A stretch of DNA of 36,102 nucleotides from NCBI GenBank assembly GCA_022822375.1, contig JAJEBU010000158.1, positions 1 to 36,102 of the forward strand, written 5' to 3'. The position numbers and the translations under genes are program-made. Below are positions 34,219-36,102 of this stretch, piece by piece; the first letter of the stretch is position 1; each line of letters begins with the position of its first letter. This DNA comes from Dehalococcoidia bacterium (GTDB lineage: Bacteria > Chloroflexota > Dehalococcoidia > Bin125). The notes below the pieces were generated by a model. That model searched no databases, was not told where the DNA came from, and saw only the letters and a list, made by a program, of their open reading frames with translations.

Positions 34219-36102
34219 ATGCTGGCGGTCGTCGCTCTACTGGCGGCGCTCGGGACCGTCAGCACAATCACGCAAGCCGCGGATACACCACCAGAGACAC
34301 GCACCGAGACGCTGCAGCCCGGCGACAACCACGTCGGCTGGGTCGGCCAGCCGATTGCGGTCGCCGACATCTTCGAGCAGATTCCCCAAGCCAGCCTGAT
34401 CTACACGTGGGACGCGATCTCACGCAGTTTCGTCTCGGCCACCGCGGACGACGGCGGCGATCTCGAGACCATCGAACCTGGCATGGCCGTCACGATCCGC
34501 ATCGACGGCCGTCGTTCGGTCAAATGGGAGCGACCGCTGACGCCCGCCAAGGGCTCGGTCACGCTCTACAGCGGGGTCAACTGGGTGAGCTGGTTGGGAC
34601 GCGAAGACTGGCCGCTCGACCAGGTCGCGCGAGGCATCGGCACATCGCTAGTCAGCATCCGCGTCGATGGGCAGACATGGCCTGTGCCATTCGACAACAG
34701 CGTCGACGATCTGCCAACACTCAGCCGCGGAGACGCGCTGGAAGTAACAGTCAACCGCGACCTACTCTGGCTCCAACCAACCGGGATCATGCCGGAGATC
34801 GTGTTCCTTGGCGATCCGCCCCAGGATGTACAGAAGAGGTTCACCGCCGACGCTCGTCGCGTCTTGGACCTCTTCGCCGACGTGTTTGCAGTAGAGACAG
34901 ACTTCGCGGACACGACTCTGCTGATGTTCTACACCGTCGAAGCCGCACTCGAACACGAGGCGTCGGAGGCGCATCCGCATGTGGGTAAAGGGCCCGGCTG
35001 GCTGCGCAACAAGCTGGTCAACCGATCCCAAACCTCAGTCTTCCCTTGGGGTGTGCACTACACGCTTTGCCCTTGGGACGTACGCCAGGCCGAGTCCTGC
35101 GACGCCTGGGGAATCACAACGTTTCTGCATGAGTGGTTCCATGTCTTCCAGTATCAGTTTGGTGCAGCTCATTTCGACGCACCCAAAGTTACGACGGCAT
35201 GGATAGAAGAGGGAGTCGCTACCTGGGCCGAATGGCTGTTGCCTGACGAAGTCAGGGATTGGCCTTCCCAAGAGGATCGCCAAAACCGCCTCGATCGCAT
35301 TGCCAGGACCTCCGTGACGCTTGAGAGCATCGAGCAGCACAATCACACTTGGGCGTATCACCTGGGCGCACTCGCAAGCGAGCAACTCGCGGAGATCAGC
35401 AGCCCTGAAGCGCACATGGAGTACTTGCGACTCTTCCACCCACAGATCACCGGCAAGGAGCGGCACTGGGTCGAACCGTCTACCTGGCAAGAGGCGTTCG
35501 AGCGCGCATTCGGGCTCACGCCTGCCGCGTTCTATCGACACTTTGAAGCATGGCGCGCAACGCTCCCTGTACCAGATGAGCTGTACGACTACGAGCGGGG
35601 CGACATTCCGCTGACAGGCACCGTTCGATTCCATGACGGCACGCCCGCTGTTGGATATCGATTGCAGGCGACACCAATGCGCGACGGCTTTGCGATCGGT
35701 ATTGAGCGTCAGACGATTGTAGATGAGACAGGGGCGTTCTCAATCGAAGTGACTCCGGAGACGATGCAACGCATCTGGCTCTCGCACGATGGCTGCTGGC
35801 TCGCACTTGGCAAGGACGGCCCCTCACTAAGAGGTTTGGACGATGATCAGTACCGAGACCTCGACACAAGGAGCCTCCCCAAGTCTCTAGACCTGACACT
35901 GCCCGAGGGCGCCTGCGAGAGTGAGATACGTGTAAACGTCATCAAACTGCGCGGCGACGATCGACAAATCGACGTCCTCCTCAACAGCGAGGACGGGGAC
36001 GAGTGGATTGCTGCGTCCTCTTCAGACGATACCTACACCGCTCAGGTGCCCGGTCCGGGGCGTTATCGCGTACGAGTCGATATCGACGGGTGCTTCCTCT
36101 GG
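34219..36102 (+). CDS. Secreted HExxH metallopeptidase, 3' end outside window
   Basis: At least 628 residues; the frame is still open at the window end. A hydrophobic segment MLAVVALLAALGTV ending in a TQAAD signal-peptidase-like site indicates export. Residues about 34-98 and 116-180 look like two copies of one domain (GDNHVGWVGQ; GVNWVSWLGR). A zinc-binding HEWFH (304-308) is followed by WIEEGVATWAEW with a glutamate ligand, as in gluzincins. Near residue 458 to 530 is a carboxypeptidase regulatory-like beta domain (GTVRFHDGTPAVGYRLQATP). The start is uncertain: ATG 34219 has no ribosome site and would lack the basic KR just upstream; the frame is open from 34117 but has no ATG or GTG there. 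The poly-C tract lies in that open part. Confidence 0.75.
   Translation, partial: MLAVVALLAALGTVSTITQAADTPPETRTETLQPGDNHVGWVGQPIAVADIFEQIPQASLIYTWDAISRSFVSATADDGGDLETIEPGMAVTIRIDGRRSVKWERPLTPAKGSVTLYSGVNWVSWLGREDWPLDQVARGIGTSLVSIRVDGQTWPVPFDNSVDDLPTLSRGDALEVTVNRDLLWLQPTGIMPEIVFLGDPPQDVQKRFTADARRVLDLFADVFAVETDFADTTLLMFYTVEAALEHEASEAHPHVGKGPGWLRNKLVNRSQTSVFPWGVHYTLCPWDVRQAESCDAWGITTFLHEWFHVFQYQFGAAHFDAPKVTTAWIEEGVATWAEWLLPDEVRDWPSQEDRQNRLDRIARTSVTLESIEQHNHTWAYHLGALASEQLAEISSPEAHMEYLRLFHPQITGKERHWVEPSTWQEAFERAFGLTPAAFYRHFEAWRATLPVPDELYDYERGDIPLTGTVRFHDGTPAVGYRLQATPMRDGFAIGIERQTIVDETGAFSIEVTPETMQRIWLSHDGCWLALGKDGPSLRGLDDDQYRDLDTRSLPKSLDLTLPEGACESEIRVNVIKLRGDDRQIDVLLNSEDGDEWIAASSSDDTYTAQVPGPGRYRVRVDIDGCFLW

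Overview
This is a GC-rich, gene-dense bacterial chromosomal segment, complete for nearly all genes; only the last gene (from 34219) runs off the window. No 16S rRNA or other decisive marker is present. Very high GC, mostly weak Shine-Dalgarno sites, PyrR-type control of pyrimidine genes, acyl-CoA/crotonase genes, stand-alone biotin carboxylase with carrier protein, and a glyoxylate shunt fit an aerobic heterotroph of the Chloroflexota (SAR202-like or related). That assignment is inference only.

Layout. 1-7850: lipid/acyl-CoA and envelope genes (two crotonase-family proteins, an FG-GAP lipoprotein-like protein, an MFS transporter with a short-chain dehydrogenase, a HAD phosphatase, a CNNM/CorC-type membrane protein). 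7874-9540: a tRNA-bounded accessory patch (tRNA-Leu, tRNA-Gln, then a probable promoter plus a three-way-junction RNA, then a DUF3800 gene and a HicAB toxin-antitoxin pair on the minus strand, then tRNA-Asn). 9555-13465: RNase D, a zinc-ligand-free ribosomal protein L36, and a kinase/thioesterase/kinase run (two aminoglycoside-phosphotransferase-fold proteins around a hotdog thioesterase). 13612-15513: biotin carboxylase, biotin carrier, Trm112-like protein.

15603-24469 is the core of the window: a de novo pyrimidine operon, pyrR-pyrB-pyrC-carA-GNAT-carB-pyrK, with overlapping or closely spaced genes, preceded by a legible PyrR attenuator (binding hairpin, competing antiterminator, intrinsic terminator). 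It carries carbamoyl-phosphate synthesis, aspartate transcarbamylase, dihydroorotase and the electron-transfer subunit of dihydroorotate dehydrogenase. An acetyltransferase is embedded between carA and carB, and pyrD is missing from the end.

24481-34083: two copies of the same BrnT/BrnA-like toxin-antitoxin cassette bracket this stretch. The first has its toxin interrupted by one in-frame TAG; the second is intact. Between them lie an SMP-30-type lactonase, 5-formyltetrahydrofolate cyclo-ligase, a tandem pair of GyrI-like proteins, tRNA-Gly, a primary-type sigma factor, a VOC-family protein and the glyoxylate shunt pair malate synthase and isocitrate lyase, ended by a strong hairpin. 34163-34180 is an 18-C homopolymer just ahead of a secreted HExxH metallopeptidase that continues past the window.

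The best candidates for something undescribed are the promoter-driven three-way-junction RNA at 8137-8235, the dispersed BrnTA-like cassette family with its amber-interrupted copy, the HicA-HicB-DUF3800 triple between tRNA genes, and the poly-C tract at the metallopeptidase start.
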